A DNA stretch of 64,000 nt from Zopfochytrium polystomum (taxonomy: Eukaryota; Chytridiomycota; Chytridiomycetes; Chytridiales; Chytridiaceae): the NCBI GenBank assembly GCA_025765615.1, contig JAIVFJ010000039.1:310001-374000 (forward strand). Direction: 5' to 3'. Under the pieces are notes generated by a model that was given only the letters and a program-made list of their open reading frames with translations, was not told where the DNA came from and ran no database searches. Each line of letters opens with the position of its first letter. The stretch's first letter is position 1. The position numbers and the translations under genes are program-made. Positions 25,194-35,725 of this stretch are shown here, piece by piece.

Positions 25194-28100
25194 TCACGTC
25201 CGCCTGGCGCCACCTCGCACCATAAACACCTTTTCGCGGGGCTTCTCGGACGACCGTGCCCGTACTGACACGCTGTCGTCCGGAAGCACCGAACCGGGCC
25301 CACCCATCATCATCCCGCCCTCCCCGCTCCCGTTCTCCTTGCGCTGCATCGGCGCGACGGACCCCGCCGCCGCCGCAGCAGCCTCGGGCGCCACCGCGTT
25401 CGTCACCTTGACCAGCCGGTTGACGTCCGGCTTCGAGTTGTACGACGCCCCGCCTCGCACCATAAACACGTTCGCCTTCTTGGGCGGCGCTGGCTTGGGC
25501 TCCGGCGCGCGCGAAAGCACGACAACTTTGACCTGACCGCCGTCGTGGCCCGCCGGCACCGTCGCGATCCCGATCGCAGGCGCACCTCCGCCGCCGCTAA
25601 CGCCTCCGCTGCCGGGACCGCCGCTGCCGGTGCCGCCGCTTCCCGAGAAGCCAGACTCGTCCACCTCGACGGCGCCGCTGCGCTGCTGCGCGCCGCCCGG
25701 TCGGAACGGGTCTGCGCCGTCGTCCGAGTCGCCCGACCGGCCGACATTGTTCCGCGCCCGCGGCACGGGCTGCCGCCGCCCCGACCGCACCAAGTACACG
25801 TACTGGCTCTGTCCCTGCGCACCGCTACCACCGACGCCGCCGCCGCCGGCAGAGTCCATGGTACCCGGCTGGAACGTTTTGATATTAAAGACCTTGCGGA
25901 TGTCGAACCCGGTGTGCGCCGGCGCCGTCCGCGACCCGCCCGACGGCCCGCTGTCCGACGACGCGTCCGACTTGGCCGCGTACACGCCTCCCGCCGCGGT
26001 GTGCCCCCCGCCGCCGCCTCCCACGGCCCCAACGCCAACCCCGCTGCCCCCGCCGCCGCCGCTGCCCCCGCCCCCGCTCTGCAGGGACGAGTCGCTCAGC
26101 CGCCGAGTGAGCCGCGCGCCGCTGCCCGCGGCGTCGTTGTAGATTGCAGCCTGGTACTGGTTCTGCGGGGGATGCTGGAGGAACGGGTAGTTTTGCGGAG
26201 GCGGGGCGTACATGAAGGGCAAGGGCGCGCGCTGCGCGGCCGGGTTGCGCGAGGGGTGAGGGCTGGCAACGGTGCCGTCGGTCGTGGACGCGACGGTGGG
26301 GGCGGGGGAGAAGGAGCGCAGTCTCTCGCGGCCGGGGACGTACCCAAGCGCGGAAGAGGGGTGAGGAGCGGCAGACTGCGGCCCGGACGACGACACGCCG
26401 GACGCCGAGGACGAGGCCGCGATGGTACCGGCTCTACCGACTCGCAGCAGTGCGCTCTGCGCTTGTGCCATCTGGATGGAAGCTTGGATGATCGCGATCC
26501 ACGCCTCGGCCTCGTCCTCCGACGTCGCACGCAGCACCCACGGTTTGAACGCTGGCTTGCCGCCGACAACGGGCGTATCGCTGTTAATGCTGACGACAAA
26601 CATGCCCGCACCCTGTGTTGGCGACAGACGCCTGCGCCTTGCCGCCGCCACTGGTGTCGACGAGCTGGATGGACTCGGTGGGCCGGTCGTCCGCACCACG
26701 CTCCCCTTCAAAGAGATACAAGGTAGCTCCGCCCACGACAAAGTAGCTTGGTGACCAGACGGCAGGCTGGCCCTTGCCGCTTGAGGCGAGACGCTCGATG
26801 TCGCCAAAGTAATTGCCGGGGGTGGTTGTGAGGTATCCAAAAGTGTCGGGCAGCACCGAAGAGGATGTGGTAGTGGACATGGAGGTGCTGCCCTCAATGG
26901 AGGAGGGTGGCGGAGGTGGTAGAGCGGGTGCCGGATTGGCCACCAAAGGGTCCGGCACGGAGGGCGCCGGCGCATGTGCGGCAGCTGCTGGCGATGTCGT
27001 CGTAGGTTCGGGCGCAGGGGTTGCGGGGGTAGCGGCGGATGATGCAGCTGCAACTGCGGTGGAACCGGCGGTGGTGGACGGTGCTGCAGCTGGAAAGCTG
27101 CGCGCAGAGGCGGCAGGGGAGGCGGATGGAGCGCGGTCGGAGGGGCGGAGAGGCGACGGAGGGGTTGCCGCCCCGGCGGCACGAGGGGATGGTGGCAACG
27201 GGGGAGCGGGTGACGGGGCGGCAGCTGCGGACTGCATTCCGCCGATCATCGATTCGAGGTCGTCGAGAAGGGCATCGAGGTCTTTGTTGGCGCGTGTATC
27301 TGGTTTTGTACAAGGAGTGGTGTTGGTTACGAACGGAGACACGCTTGAAGACAAAACCAAAAAAGAGAAGACAAACAAGACAAGCATAGCTCAAAAGGAA
27401 AACCCACCACCACCCCCCGCGCCAGTGCCGATTCCGCCCGTGCCGCCGTGGCCTGATACGACCACGGGTGGCGGCGGCATCCACTGCCGCTGCAGGCTGC
27501 AGCTGCTGTTGCTGATGTTGCTGCATGAGCAGGTGCTGCGGCTGCATCAGCGACGACTGACGACGACGACGGCGGCCCGCTAATCGACCCCGCCCGCCGC
27601 GTCCGCAGCGGCGACGGGAAGCCGCCTGTGCCCGCCGACATGGGCGCCGAGGATACAGCCGAGCCCCCCGCCGAGCCAGATGTTAAGTGGCCCGGCGCCG
27701 CCTCGTCCGCAATCGCCGGCGGCGACCGCCACTCGGCCTCCTTCTGGATGCCCGTCTCCACAAGGTTGAGCAGCGTCTTGCGGAGGTCCATTAGGCTCGT
27801 CTCCACCGTCAGCGCACCCGGCGCTTGCCCAGCGGCGGCGGCGGCGGGAGCGCCCATGCCGTTCACGTGATGGTATTGATGCTGCCGGTAGTGCTGATCC
27901 GCGGGAGGAGAAGGGTAGCCTTGAGAAGGTCCGTTCGCACTGGCTGCAGCCGTCGACCAGCCATTTGCAGTGTGCTGTTGCGATTGTTGTTGCATGTTTT
28001 GGTAGTGGTGCTGGTGGTACGGGTAACGCTGCTGGTGTTGCTGCTGCTGCTGTTGGAATCCGTTTTGGTATCCCCTGTTTGAGTAGGGAGCGGGAGCGAC

Positions 28101-28535
28101 CTGCGACGCAGAGCGGGAGAGCTGCGTGTATTGGTAGTGTCCGGGGGACGAGTATGCGCCGGAACCCGTGCTGCTCGAGTTACCGCCATACGATGACGGA
28201 GAGGATGGGAAAGGCATGGCCGCGGGAGACGCGTAATGGGCATAGCTGTGGTTGCTGGGTGGCGTGTGTCCTGTTGGAAGTTTTGGCTGCGGCAAGCCAT
28301 TCTGGTAGGAGTGCTGCTGATGGTGGATTTGAATGGGGGCAGAACCAGGTGTTGTTGAGGCGTACATGGGTGTGAGAAACGAATCAACACCCCGGATGAA
28401 TTCGTGCGTGCTGCTCAGAATCCGTTTGAGTCGAATCAGCCACGGGGCTTCCTTCTCAAGTGATCGCCACGGGACGGTCCGGTTGATAGCGCCGACGTCG
28501 AAAGGGGAGAGACCGCCCGTCGACGATGAGTCCAC
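25194..28535 (-). CDS. PH-domain protein with LD-like motif and long disordered tails
   Basis: The N-terminal segment has VPWRSLEKEAPWLIRLKR, then a Gln/His/Tyr-rich low-complexity stretch, then LMDLRKTLLNLVETGIQKE. An exon that starts after a CCAG acceptor near 27300 encodes DLDALLDDLESMIGGM, which resembles a paxillin-type LD motif. After an Ala/Pro/Ser spacer comes a pleckstrin-homology domain: GYLTTTPGNYFG, SYFVVGGATLYLFEG, then WVLRATSEDEAEAWIAIIQ, whose Trp is the usual C-terminal helix landmark. The ~450-residue tail is Gly/Ser/Pro-rich with a recurring V[FY][ML]VR[GS]G motif, and the protein ends VFMVRGGARRT. A one-base insertion in a GGG run near 26620 shifts the frame inside the PH domain. 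The real start lies upstream of 28535 (that codon is GTG) and is unresolved. The domains suggest a membrane-linked cytoskeletal or signalling adaptor. Confidence 0.7.
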
Positions 28536-29996
28536 GAATTCGAAAGCAAAGAGCGAAGCTGCGGGAGCGTGAGTTGCGTGGAGTTGGCAGCGGCAGCAGC
28601 AGCACTAGCAGCAGCAGCTGAAGGTTGCCGTTCGGGCGGGAGCGGGGGTTCGGGCTGTTCTGGATTCTCACGTCGGGGGCTTGCTCTTCTGGTTGCCCGG
28701 CTGAAGCCTGAACAGACTGACTGACTGACTGACTGACGGAGGTTAGCTTGCCCCCGGTGCTTGCTTGGTTGGTTGGCACTGACGCAAACGACAACCAACT
28801 TTTTCTTCGATAAAAGAACACTCGCTCGCGCTCGACATACCTCTCTCTCTCTCCGTCTCCATCTCTCTGTCTCTCTCTCTGTCTCTGTCTCTGTCTCTGG
28901 TCCCGTTTTACGCTCAACGTGCATAATTCATGCGGCACACTTCTCTGCGACAGCCCCACACGATGCTAAAATGATTAGGGCTTGTTGAGGGCAACCCGCA
29001 ATCCCCGCGTCGCGCGTTCCCATTGGCCCGATAAACTGCTTGTCGCGATAAGAAGATAACAATATAGAAGACAAAGCTGGCCGCGATCCAAAACAAGACA
29101 CTGCGCCCCGACTGATCGAGAGACAAAACAAGGGAACAAGCAAGGTAATAGTAATATGTAGGGACTCTTAAATGTATTTTTCTTTCTTCCTTTTTCTTGT
29201 TGGTCTCCTTTCCAGGCAAGCACTCAAATTAATAAATACAATATCAAATACTAGACAGACTGGACCCAGACCGAAACCCCCAGCCGCCTGTCACTCGATG
29301 TGCGATCGCCTAAGGAGTTGGAAATCTTGCTCGCGGAGTCGCTGGTCCATGAACCTCGCTTCGCTGATCGCTTCTTCCTCCCAGCGTTCTGCTCAAATCG
29401 TCTCTCGCTGATCACGGTTATCAGGAGAATTCCCAGACGGGCGCTTTTTTTAATTCGATGCCCTGTTGCAGCTCTTCGGAAGATTCCCAATATTATGAAT
29501 GAGCCAGGAAGGAAGAACGACGCGTGCGAGCAAGTGGCAAAGGGTCGCACACACACGAATGGACTGTTCGTTGTCGTATTCGCGAGCCTCTTCCTTTGTT
29601 TCTTCAGTGGATAACACTTGCGGCGGTCAATTCTGGGTAGTCCCGCGTGGCATGCCTGATCGAGAATACAGCCGAGAATGCAGGAAATACATGGTCGGCG
29701 GGGGGGCAAGTTGCCTCGATCTCCTTGATGGCTTAAACTGGTCCTGGATTGTTCGCATTGGGATGGCATGTGGAGGAGCAGGATCGAAATGGTCTGTCCG
29801 AATCCAGTTCCCAAACCGTCCAACGGATGGCACTCGTGGGAAGTTCAGCGGTGAGGAGGGAGCAGATGCGTGCGACGATCCAAGAAGTTCTGCGATGGGG
29901 CGAGGAATGAAGCCTTCGCGGTTGTATGCAAAGTTGACGTGTTTTTTCCCGTTTTTCTTTTATTGCTTGGATTGGCAGGAGCCACAGAAACGGCGG
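28536..29996. other. Divergent intergenic region between PH gene and BRE1
   Basis: Contains the unresolved 5' end of the PH gene, a CTGA tetranucleotide run (28716-28738) and a CT-rich tract (28840-28905). An exon joining BRE1 from upstream is possible, since an acceptor-like TTGGCAG precedes its ATG, but none is proven. Confidence 0.45.
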
Positions 29997-32900
29997 ATGA
30001 AACGATCGCCCACCGAGGATGGCCCCTCAGGCGGTGGACCGCCGCCAAAGCGCCCTCACCTGGACTCGGCTGCCACCGTGGCGGAGGACGACGACAGCTC
30101 ATCGTCCGCCGATCCAGCGAGCAAAATCGAGGACGGCGATGTGAGTGAGCTTTCCTTTGGGCTTTGATGGGCCGTATAGGAATTAATAACCGCCGCCGCT
30201 AGGACCCCACGATCCAGTTCCAGCGTCAGGCGATCTGGCGCCGGATGCAAGAGTACAAGCGTCTCACCGAGCGTGCAAATGACCGGATCGCGAATCTGTC
30301 GCGCCGCCAGACAGCGAGCGATGAGAGCGTAGCATCCCTATATCGAGCGTTTCGTATTGTGAGTGGTCGAAAAGCACCGGTCTCAGGGTCGCTGACGGTT
30401 CTCCTCCTAGATCGCAGATGACCTTGCACTTCTATCCGCAGATTCTGCAAAAAACGTACCATCAACTGGTAACTTAGAAGTCCCCACTTTTTTCGTCTGG
30501 TTGCATGACCAAACTGATCTTGGGCTCCGAGTAGATCGCGCTTCGTCCGTGATCCTCAGCGTCTTAAGATCCCCTGCGCCACCCGAGGATGCACGCCTCC
30601 AAGAACTGACATCGTCAATAAAGACATCGCTCGCCTCGCTGACGAACAACGGTACGCGTTCTGACGATGCAAGGATGGCAGCGATCCAGGCGAGGAGCCT
30701 CGAACTCTCTAATAAGGCAGGGCGCGCTCGGATCAGATGCGAACACACATCGCTAATCAAACAAATACCCCACAGATCGCCAGCCTCGAAGCCACCCTGG
30801 CCGTGCACCAGCGCGACCTTGCAGACGCCAAAACTCAGCTCGAGGAGGAGTGTTTGCAGCGGCAAGCGGCGGAGCGGAAGATTGATCGTCTGAAGATGTC
30901 GGGCGGAGGTGCGGTTGCAACCGTGAACACTCCAATGGCGGGTGCCGCCGACGACAAGAGCGCAGGAGGGGTAGCACTGGTCGGTTCGAACGAGTCAGTG
31001 GAGGCAGCGATGGTGGCAGAGCGGCGTTTGAAGGAGATCGAAGCGTTGAAGAACGAAAGGATCGAACTGCTTCAGGCGCTGGATGCGATGCGGATTCAGG
31101 TTGGTGGTCGGGGTAACCCGCGACTCGATCGTCATTTCTGAAAAGCTGTCAAGGCAGCTACAACACTGCAGGATGACAAAATACGGGAATCGTCGCTTTT
31201 CAAGAATGTCGAGGCCGAGTTGGAGTACCATCGCACGGAGAACCAGTTGCTAAAGAATCGGCTCGACAAAGTTTTTGTCGAGTTCGAGGAGATGCAGGCA
31301 GATCGCCGCAAGTTTGTTGAACAGCTCGAGGTCTTTGATTGATCGACGCCCGTCACTCGTGCCCTAACATCTTTTTCAGGCAGAAGAAGTTGGTCGCCGT
31401 AAAGTTCTCGAAGCAGAGATCAAGAAGCTGAGCGACGACTTGACCCGTGTTCGCGGAAATCGGGACAGCCTTCAGCACACTTTGGATTTGCGCAGCTCGA
31501 AAGATGAGGCTGAAATTGTTCAGAACGAGCAGATTCGTATGATTGCCAATACCCGCAAGGTAGGAAGGCATGTTCCTCGACGTGCATTGTGAAGCAAAAT
31601 TGCAAAATCGCAGGATCGCATTACTTCCCTGGAAAACAAAATCGAGCGCTTGAAGCTGAAAGCCGCTGCGGAAATGGCAGACACGTTTTTGCTCGAGTTC
31701 TTCAACGAGAAGCCAGACGGTAACCCACTCGAACACTTGCGAGACAAAGTCAAGTGCGACACTCAAATTGTTTTCTACGTGGGTTGTTTAACCTCGGCTC
31801 CAATAGGCAATTGGAACACGAAAATTCCGAACTGACCGCTGCACTGAAATCCTTCCAAAATTTGGACGCCGATTCGAGGGACAAGCAAACGGTGGAGTCT
31901 TGAAAGTAATGCTGACCTTGCCCAACTTATGCCTTGAAAAACAGCTCCTCGTCCGTGAGGCGGAGCTCTTCCCGCAAAATCGAACAGCTCGAAGCCAAGC
32001 TCAAGCTTGTTGACGAAGATGGGAGCCTCACGACTCTCCGCAGTCGCGTGAAGGAATTGGAGGTGAAAATGGAGTACTTCCAAAAGGTAACTTTTTCTAG
32101 TTCTCTTTGGTGGAAATGGCGGGCTCTGAAAAATTCGTTGGGCAGACCGAAGCTCGTCTCGTCGGGGAGATTGACGCCATTGGCGAAGCGTGGGCGCAAT
32201 TGGAACAGCAGAGCTTGCGGAAAGTGTTGAACCTCACCGAGAAGGAGGACCACATTTTGCGGCTGTTGGCAGAGGTTTGTGTTTTTCTCGTTTTTTCTTC
32301 GGTATTCTTTTTGGGAGGTGGAAGTTTCACCACAAGATGCACTGAAGTTGACGAAATCGTCAGAAAACAAAATACGAGCAAAAACTGAGCATACTCGGGA
32401 AACAAGGTGCAACAGCGAACAACATGATCATCGCGCTGAAGCGGCAGTCCGAGAAGCAGCTGGAGCAGATCCGGCGGCTGGAGGAGCGCGACCGCATCGT
32501 TCACCAGCAGCTGGTGAGATCTCGCCCCCTCGTCCCTTTCCTTTTTTTGTTTTTCACCCTATTTGCTAAAGCATGCAAAACACCCCCGCCTGCCGTTTCC
32601 CGTCCTCGCCTCCGCAGCAAACGGTGGAGAAGGAAATGTCGACAAAATCCATCGCCGCCGACCTGCACCGTCGCAAAGTCACGGAGCTGACCCAAAAGAT
32701 CTCGGAGCAGACCGAACGCTACGACAAGCTGCTGCTTCGGTTTAACGAGGTACGCGCCCCACCAAAAATACCTGATCAGCCGCCGCCCGCCCTCATGTTT
32801 TTGCCGCTATGCTGTTTATTTCCCCCTTACTGAACACAAATTTTTGAAACCACCACCAAGACGGAGCGCGCGCTAAAGGACAAGACGCGCCAGCTTGTGG

Positions 32901-33381
32901 AAGAGGCGGACGCGCGGCGCCGCACGGCCGAGTCGCTGGAGGTCACCCGGCGGCGGCTGGAGGTTGCTGCGAGCCGGGCCGAGGCGTCGGGCGGGCCAGA
33001 CGCGGCGCTGCAAAAGGAGCTGGAGGACTACAAGGTGGGAGCTTTGTTGGTGCATATTTTCGTTGGTGCTTTCCCCTTTCAATTTTTTCGTTGTAGCTCA
33101 TTGCAATTGTTTTCGGCGCAAAAGCTCCTCTTGAAATGCTCAAGCTGCACCTCGCGGTTCAAGAGCCACGTTCTTTTGCGCTGCATGCACACGTTTTGGT
33201 AAGTGTCATCGCTCGTCGTAATCCCCTTCCCGACAAAGAAAACGTTAGAAGGAAACAAATTTTTTTACTTCCTTTTCCCAGCAAGGAATGCCTGGACGAC
33301 TTGGTCAGCACGAGGCAGCGCAAGTGTCCCAAATGCGGCCTGGGATTCAGCAAGGAGGAGATCAAGGAGGTGTATCTGTAA
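29997..33381 (+). CDS. BRE1: BRE1-type E3 ubiquitin ligase for histone H2B
   Basis: RING E3 that, with Rad6, mono-ubiquitinates histone H2B in the nucleus. The start at 29997 gives MKRSPTEDGPSGGGPPPKRP, a basic nuclear N-terminus. Exon 2 has IQFQRQAIWRRMQEYKRL, typical of the Bre1 N-terminal region. Over a dozen short exons then encode long coiled coils, for example LQDDKIRESSLFKNVEAELE and ITSLENKIERLKLKAAAEM. The last exons form the C-terminal RING, with the CSSCTSRF and KCPKCGLGF cysteine pairs around CMHTFC and KECLDDL, ending KEEIKEVYL at the TAA. RING at the extreme C-terminus after coiled coils matches yeast Bre1 and RNF20/40. One frame jump near 30720-30735 lies inside a coiled coil and looks like an indel. 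It is convergent with NAP1. Confidence 0.92.
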
Positions 33382-33786
33382 TAAATGAAAAGGGGATGTT
33401 TTTGCGACGGGGGCGCATTGCTGGGATTGTCCGAAGCGAGAAGCACGCGGTCTCGAAAGGACTCGATGTTATTGATGTGGGAGGGGGGGGGTGGGAACAA
33501 CGCACCGTCAGCAGACTACGTATACTCGGACACAGAAAGAAAGAAAGAGAGCGAAAGCAACAGGAACGAAAGAAAAAGAGTGGGGGCATAAATGCAACAA
33601 CAGGAACAAGACCGGGGCGCAGTCGTGAATATAGAAAGGCGTCAAAGAGGGGAACAAAAGAAGCCAACCCAGAAAGCAGCGACTGATATTAGAAACAAAA
33701 AAAGAGCGGTGGTGAGCGGTGTTACGAAAACACCCAGCCCGGTGGTGACGGGAAAAGAAACATCCAACGAGTGAAAGGACACAAGT
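33382..33786. other. Intergenic between convergent BRE1 and NAP1
   Basis: Purine-rich 3' flanks with a G run near 33482-33491. Nothing else was recognised. Confidence 0.55.
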
Positions 33787-34922
33787 TCACTGCTGTTTGC
33801 ACTCCTGCGGCTTCTCGCCGCCCTCGCCCTCGACCTCGTCGTCGTCCTCGCCCTCCTCATCGTCAAGCTCTCCCTCATCCCCTTCATCGTCCTCGTCATC
33901 GAAATCCTCGCCCTCGAGCGCATCGCCCGTAAACCAGTGCACAGCGTTCGGGATGATCTTCTCCTTGATGAGGTCGCCGATCTCGTAGTCCATCTCGAGC
34001 TTCTCGTCGAGGTCGTCGTCGACCTCCTCCTCCTCGTTCGCGGGCGGCTTGGGTGGGCTGAAAAAGTTGAAAAACGTCTCGGCGGGGACGACCTTCTTGA
34101 CGGTGCGGGTCTTGTTGGACGCCTTGTGGCGCTGCTTCTTGATCTCGATCGTCACCGAGAGGTCCTTGCCCTCCTTCCAGTCGATCTTGGTACCCTCGGC
34201 GTGGTCGTACATGATGTCGCCCGTGGCCGAGACCGGCCCATTCTCCAAAAAGTACGACTTTTCCAGCGTCGTGTTGGAAAAGTAGTCGTTCTCCTTGAAC
34301 GTGAACACGAGCTTGAAGCCCGGGTTGCCTTCGAGGTACGAGTAGGTGATGTTAGTGAGCGATTTGAGGGCGTCTTCGTCGCGGTCGTGGATCTGCGACG
34401 CGATCATGGGGTGGTTTTGCAGCGCCGTGAGCCAGAAGCCCGGGATGCCCTTGACTGGTTCGGACGACGCTGGGGCCGCCTCTTCCTCCTCCTCGCCCTC
34501 CACCTTTTCGCGATGGGCTTCTTCGTCGGAAGGCTCAACGTTTCCTACGACGATCTCGCTTCGCTGTTTTGTGTTTTTTTGTAACAAAATTTTGTATGGC
34601 AGGTGCGGGGGAAGAAGGGGATGCGTTTGCATGAGAACCCACGAAGGAGAGCGAAAACCGAACATGCAAGATCGGACTGTCACCTTTTCGAACAGTGGCT
34701 GGTATTGGGTAAGGTACTTCTTCTCCAGGGCGATGACTTCCTCACGGAACTTTGCGACGATGGCATCGTGCTTGTCCTGGAGGTTGAGGAGTGCGTTGAC
34801 ACGCTTCTTGACTTCGGCCGACAAGACTGGTAATGGCCCAACCATCGAATTAGCATGCAGAATGAGAAACGCAAAGCAATCATGACCCACAGATACTGAC
34901 CGGTGATTTCCTGGATTTCTGA
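33787..34922 (-). CDS. NAP1: Nucleosome assembly protein 1 (NAP1 family histone chaperone)
   Basis: Histone H2A-H2B chaperone acting in nucleosome assembly and histone import. Exons give AEVKKRVNALLNLQDKHDAI, the dimerisation helix up to YLTQYQPLFEK, then a GTGACA donor and CAG acceptor joining RSEIVVGNVEPSDEE. The NAP fold follows: IPGFWLTALQNHPMIA, TNITYSYLEGNPGFKLVF, and the conserved TFFNFFSPPKPP. It then runs through the IGDLIKEKIIPNAVHWFTGD segment to a long Asp/Glu tail ending KPQECKQQ at a stop at 33787. A small upstream exon (SEIQEIT, near 34904-34922) splices in phase. The true N-terminus lies further upstream, probably past a poly-C run near 35050, and was not resolved. The conserved part is free of frame breaks. 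Confidence 0.94.
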
Positions 34923-35725
34923 CTGTAGTCACGAAGAGAGTGGGAATATTGGAAAGGAACGGGTACATTCAGTAAGCCGACGGAGAAGGGGTTGACCGAC
35001 GGCGCGATTCCAGGAGATGGAATGGAGATGTGGTCAACCGGTCCAGAGAGCTGAGGGGGGGGGGGGGGCCGGACGGTTCTGCGCATCGGTGCGAGCTCGC
35101 ATGCTACGCAGTCCCCATTAACCCCGCTCTCATTCATCTGCTATCAGTCTTGTTCATCTCTCGTCCACTCATACACAAGGAGGTTGCGGGCGTAGCCCTT
35201 GCGAGTTCCTCACCATGTTTGGCTGTTTGAAGAATTTTTGTTTTCTTTCTTTCTTTCTTTCTTTCTTTGTTTTCTTTCTTTCTTTCCTTCCCTTCCAGTC
35301 TTCTTTCTTTCTTCATCCCACGCAAGTGCCCGACTTTGTACTCCCCGCCGTTTTTCTACGTTCCGTTGATGCTGGGCTCATTTCTGTTGCGTGGGGCCCT
35401 TTATGCGTGACTGAGGCTTATCAGCTGAGCAAAGGGGAAGGAGTGATCATACCAAGTGAGCCTGTGAGAGTGAGAGAGGAACAAAGTAAGATTTAGAGCT
35501 CCCAGACAAGGACCGCTTTCGAGATTGGCGTGGCCTCCGGCAGCATGGTTTGTAGAGGATGTTCGGCGGTATAAATGACGGCAATCACAAAGACGGCGAG
35601 ATCAAACTTTTGCAGGTGACGGCTATCAGCAGACCCGTATTTTGTACAAACGCTTTGCGGTGTAAGAGCGAAGGAGGCGGAGAAAGGCAGTGGAAGAGAA
35701 AACGTAAACAAAAAATGAGACAACC
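34923..35725. other. NAP1 5' region and decayed coding-like fragment
   Basis: Includes a 12-13 bp C/G run near 35055, a TTTC repeat (35238-35296) and, at about 35495-35640 on the minus strand, a frame reading AVFVIAVIYTAEHPLQ that resembles a second fragment at 41370-41470. The source of that fragment is unknown. Confidence 0.45.

Noticed and set aside
25545..26726. Long open frame on the plus strand (~390 codons)
   Set aside because: It is antisense to the GC-rich tail of the PH-domain gene and consists of Arg/Ala/Pro runs; high GC makes stop codons rare.
33937..34584. Plus-strand frame of ~215 codons rich in Leu/Val
   Set aside because: Complement of the NAP1 acidic/chaperone exons; no domain of its own.
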